Below are positions 5,269-7,395 of a DNA stretch of 7,395 bases, one piece after another. The stretch is taken from the NCBI GenBank assembly GCA_023416575.1, contig JAEZHL010000333.1, positions 1 through 7,395 on the forward strand, given 5' to 3'. Origin of the DNA: Pseudomonadota bacterium. GTDB taxonomy: Bacteria > Pseudomonadota > Alphaproteobacteria > Rhizobiales > Hyphomicrobiaceae. The position numbers and the translations under genes were made by a program. The notes under the pieces are model-generated. The model was given only the letters and a program-made list of their open reading frames with translations, was not told the origin of the DNA and ran no database searches. Each line of letters starts with the position of its first letter. Position 1 is the stretch's first letter.

Positions 5269-6018
5269 GTGGCGACTGCCGGAGCAGAAGGGGCACATAG
5301 CCCCATGGAGCAGTTTGAGATCCGTCGACTTGCGGACCTCGAATTCCTCGGTTTCGATGCCTCGTTCACGAACTCATCACTGTACATGGTGCTGGGTGTC
5401 GCGTTCATCGTCGGCTTCCTGGCGCTGTCCATGACGGGCCGCTCGCTGGTGCCGACCCGCATGCAGTCGATCGCCGAGCTCTCCTACGAGTTCGTGGCGA
5501 ACATGGTCCGCGAGAACGTGGGCCAGGCCGGGATGAAGTACTTCCCGTTCGTCTTCTCGCTCTTCATGTTCATCCTGGTCCTCAACATGATCGGGATGAT
5601 CCCCTACTCCTTCACCGTGACGAGCCACATCATCGTCACCTTCGCGCTCGCCGCCCTGGTGATCACCGTCGTCACGCTGATCGGCTTCGCCCGCCACGGC
5701 GTCGGCTATCTGCGCCTCTTCGTTCCGGAAGGCGTGCCGATCTGGCTGATGCCGCTCATCGTTCCGATCGAGCTCATCTCCTACCTCATCCGCCCGGTCA
5801 GCCTCTCGGTGCGCCTGTTCGCCAACATGATGGCCGGGCACACCATGCTGAAGGTGTTCGCGGGCTTCATCGTCAGCCTTGGCGCATTCGGCGTCGCACC
5901 GCTGGTGTTCACGATCGCCTTCACTGGGCTCGAGTTCGTGGTGGCCTTCCTGCAGGCCTTCATCTTCACCGTGCTCACCTGCATCTACCTGAACGATGCC
6001 GTGAACATGCACCACTGA
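5269..6018 (+). CDS. atpB: ATP synthase F0 subunit a
   Basis: Subunit a (249 residues) forms the two proton half-channels facing the c-ring. The key arginine is R182 in VSLSVRLFANMMAGH, equivalent to E. coli aR210. H191 stands where E. coli has E219, and E222 where E. coli has H245 when aligned on LQAFIF; this is the swapped pair known from mitochondria and related bacteria. The N-terminal part (SPMEQFEIRRL) and hydrophobic segments at about 38-55, 92-113, 118-140, 160-176, 183-210 and 212-242 fit the family. The GTG at 5269 is chosen because AGGGGG (5258-5263, overlapping the atpI stop) is 5 bases upstream; the later ATG at 5305 has no ribosome binding site. It is co-transcribed with atpI. 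Confidence 0.97.
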   Translation: MATAGAEGAHSPMEQFEIRRLADLEFLGFDASFTNSSLYMVLGVAFIVGFLALSMTGRSLVPTRMQSIAELSYEFVANMVRENVGQAGMKYFPFVFSLFMFILVLNMIGMIPYSFTVTSHIIVTFALAALVITVVTLIGFARHGVGYLRLFVPEGVPIWLMPLIVPIELISYLIRPVSLSVRLFANMMAGHTMLKVFAGFIVSLGAFGVAPLVFTIAFTGLEFVVAFLQAFIFTVLTCIYLNDAVNMHH

Positions 6019-6042
6019 ATCCAGGGGGCTCCATCCCCGGAT
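6019..6042 (+). promoter_or_regulatory. Stem-loop between atpB and atpE
   Basis: Directly after the atpB stop, ATCC-A-GGGG pairs with CCCCGGAT around a 7-base loop: 8 bp with one bulged A, followed by GCTTTTCT. It resembles a weak terminator, but lies inside an operon whose downstream genes are essential, so an RNA-processing, stability or partial attenuation role is more likely. Confidence 0.5.
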
Positions 6043-6083
6043 GCTTTTCTCGCAACACTCTTGACCTCTAAAGGGAGACACTT

Positions 6084-6308
6084 ATGGATCCGACGGCTGC
6101 CAAATTCATCGGTGCGGGCCTTGCCTGCTTCGCCCTCATCGGTGCCGGCATCGGTATCGGCAACATCTTCGGTAACTACCTGTCGGGCGCGCTGCGTAAC
6201 CCGTCGGCTGCCCCTGGCCAGTTCACGAACCTGCTGATCGGCTTCGCCCTTGCAGAAGCCACCGGCCTCTTCGGCCTGCTCATCGCGCTCATCATCCTGT
6301 TCGGCTGA
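6084..6308 (+). CDS. atpE: ATP synthase F0 subunit c
   Basis: The 74-residue hairpin protein builds the rotating c-ring. Helix 1 (about 7-32) has the packing glycines GAGIGIG (20-26). The polar loop has R38-N39-P40, which contacts the F1 foot. Helix 2 (about 47-72) carries the proton-binding carboxylate E58 in ALAEATGLFG. No glutamine or other Na-site signature is evident in helix 1, so proton coupling is expected. Many c copies are needed per enzyme, and the gene has a strong ribosome binding site (AGGGAG, 6 bases before the ATG). It is set apart from its neighbours by gaps of 65 and 77 bases, each opening with a stem-loop. Confidence 0.97.
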   Translation: MDPTAAKFIGAGLACFALIGAGIGIGNIFGNYLSGALRNPSAAPGQFTNLLIGFALAEATGLFGLLIALIILFG

Positions 6309-6324
6309 TCGGATGTCGATCCGA
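6309..6324 (+). promoter_or_regulatory. Stem-loop directly after the atpE stop
   Basis: TCGGAT-GTCG-ATCCGA is a perfect 6-bp stem with a 4-base loop beginning at the first base after the atpE stop codon. No T run follows. It could block 3' exonuclease decay of an atpE-containing fragment or mark an RNA-processing boundary; function is inferred from position only. Confidence 0.45.
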
Positions 6325-6385
6325 GGCGCGTCCGCACACGCTGACTGCACCTCGCGATCGACTTCCCCTCCGCCCGGAGACTGCC

Positions 6386-6934
6386 ATGCTTGCTAGCCTC
6401 GCCGTGCTCGCCGCGGCAACCGCAGAGGCGACAAAACAGAGTGGAGGGCTGCCACAGCTCTACGCACCTGATTTTGCGCCCCAGCTCATCTGGCTCGCAA
6501 TAACCTTCGGTGCGCTCTACTTCATCCTGTCCCGCTGGTCGTTGCCGCGCATCACCGAAGTGATCGAGGAACGGCGTGACCGCATTCAGCGCGATCTGGA
6601 CGAGGCCGAGCGTCTGAAGGGCGAGACGGAAAAGGCCATTGCCGCTTACGAGCAGGAGATCGCCGCTGCACGCGGTCGAGCCGGCTCGATCGCTCGCGAG
6701 ACCCGCGAGAAGCTCGCCGCGGAGGTCGAGGACGAGCGGACACGGGTCGATGCCCAGGTCAATGCCAAGCTGACCGAGGCCGAGAAGCGTATCACGGAGA
6801 TGAAGGCTAAGGCGCTCGCCCAGGTCAATGAAATCGCCAGCGATACTGCAGCCTCCATCGTCGAGAAGCTGATCGGGTCCGAGGTGAGTGCTGATGAAGC
6901 CCGCCGCGCGCTCGAGCCGGTACCTGGGGAGTAA
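6386..6934 (+). CDS. atpF2: ATP synthase F0 subunit b' (peripheral stalk)
   Basis: The 182-residue protein has a short N-terminal segment, one membrane helix (about 32-50), and a long charged helix (about 55-165) typical of b-type stalk subunits. It is the b' paralogue (also called atpG or atpX), recognised by FAPQLIWLAITFGALYF before SRWSLPRI and by its position between c and b. Bacteria with b' use a b/b' heterodimer instead of a b homodimer to hold F1 against rotation. The start at 6386 has GGAG 6 bases upstream. The proline in YAPDFAPQ marks the membrane entry. The gene's last codons contain the ribosome binding site of atpF, so translation of the two is probably coupled, giving the 1:1 ratio required. 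Confidence 0.95.
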   Translation: MLASLAVLAAATAEATKQSGGLPQLYAPDFAPQLIWLAITFGALYFILSRWSLPRITEVIEERRDRIQRDLDEAERLKGETEKAIAAYEQEIAAARGRAGSIARETREKLAAEVEDERTRVDAQVNAKLTEAEKRITEMKAKALAQVNEIASDTAASIVEKLIGSEVSADEARRALEPVPGE

Positions 6935-6940
6935 GCCGAC

Positions 6941-7395
6941 ATGCTCGTGATGCTTGCCGCCAACGGCTCCATCCTGTCGACCGCCGAGTTCTGGGTTGCG
7001 GTCGCTTTCTTCGGCTTCATCGGCCTGCTCGCCTACTACAAGGTGCCCGGACTGGTCACAAAGGCGCTCGACGACCGCGCCGATGCGATCCGGTGCGAGC
7101 TCGACGAGGCGCGTCGCCTTCGCGAGGAGGCCCAGCAGCTGCTCGCCGACTATCAGCGCCGCAGCCGAGAGGCTGAGGAGGAAGCGAGCGCCATCATCGA
7201 TCAGGCCCGCCGCGAAGCGGAGGCACTCGCCGCCGAGACGCGTAAGAGCCTCAAGGAGGGCCTGGAGCGTCGCACCAAGCTCGCCGAGGAGAAGATCGCC
7301 CGGGCCGAGGCGCAGGCGCTCAACGAGGTGCGCTCTGCCGCCGTCGACAGCGCCGTTGCCGCTGCCCAGCGTATCATCAAGCGCAAGGTCACACC
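6941..7395 (+). CDS. atpF: ATP synthase F0 subunit b (peripheral stalk), cut by the window end
   Basis: The frame is open from the ATG at 6941 to the end of the window (151 complete codons, no stop). The family is usually about 160-170 residues, so little is missing. It has one membrane helix (about 15-33, EFWVAVAFFGFIGLLAYY), the typical KVPGLVTKALDDRADAI turn into the stalk, and a long heptad/hendecad-like charged helix to the end. It dimerises with b' and connects subunit a to the delta subunit of F1. GGGGAG at 6926-6931, inside atpF2, lies 9 bases upstream of the start; the stop-to-start gap is 6 bases. C52 in the stalk (RCELDEARRL) is an unusual residue, as relatives mostly have Ala there as far as I recall. 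F1 genes are not visible, as expected in alphaproteobacteria, where they form a separate operon. Confidence 0.95.
   Translation, partial: MLVMLAANGSILSTAEFWVAVAFFGFIGLLAYYKVPGLVTKALDDRADAIRCELDEARRLREEAQQLLADYQRRSREAEEEASAIIDQARREAEALAAETRKSLKEGLERRTKLAEEKIARAEAQALNEVRSAAVDSAVAAAQRIIKRKVT

Noticed and set aside
6061..6066. TTGACC just before atpE as an internal promoter -35
   Set aside because: The matching -10 position would fall around the first atpE codons, where no TATAAT-like hexamer is present.
5377..6081. Long minus-strand open frame opposite atpB
   Set aside because: Its product is a His/Asp/Glu-rich antisense of a membrane protein, and atpB on the + strand is unambiguous.

Overview
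The window looks like chromosomal DNA of an alphaproteobacterium, probably from the Hyphomicrobiales/Rhizobiales side, although the genus cannot be read from it. GC content is high throughout. Subunits a, c, b' and b of the ATP synthase F0 sector follow an atpI gene with no F1 genes between them, and the a subunit carries the mitochondrial/alphaproteobacterial arrangement of two membrane residues. No tRNA, rRNA, CRISPR array, insertion sequence or phage gene was seen.

Left part (1-1970): the last codons of an acyl-CoA synthetase on the + strand converge with a minus-strand pair, an SDR oxidoreductase (485-1222) followed by the guanidinium exporter gdx/sugE (108-425). A TetR-family regulator (1322-1924) diverges from the pair. 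The 99-base gap between SDR and tetR holds two inverted copies of a 14-base element (TTTCTGTAAYGATC), the best candidates for the regulator's operators.

Middle part (1971-4616): two minus-strand genes. A secreted, very R/E/Q/P-rich protein with a C-terminal OmpA-like peptidoglycan-binding domain (3066-4616) ends at a strong intrinsic terminator (3016-3038). Beyond the terminator lies an uncharacterised HAD-superfamily phosphatase-like gene (1971-2936). The OmpA-like protein contains a duplicated proline/glutamine module and a charged stretch with an exact 11-residue period.

Right part (4617-7395): the F0 operon atpI-atpB-atpE-atpF'(b')-atpF(b) on the + strand, with atpF cut off by the window end. 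A sigma70-like promoter at 4771-4799 precedes atpI. The genes are closely packed with good ribosome binding sites, except that atpE is set apart by longer gaps, each beginning with a stem-loop directly after the preceding stop codon. Together these genes make the membrane proton channel, c-ring and peripheral stalk.

Most of the window is ordinary and well explained by known families. I see no evidence of a previously undescribed multi-gene system. The items most worth a second look are the paired operators, an unexplained 12-bp inverted repeat in the ompA/atpI divergent region, the hairpins on both sides of atpE, and the repeat architecture of the OmpA-like protein.
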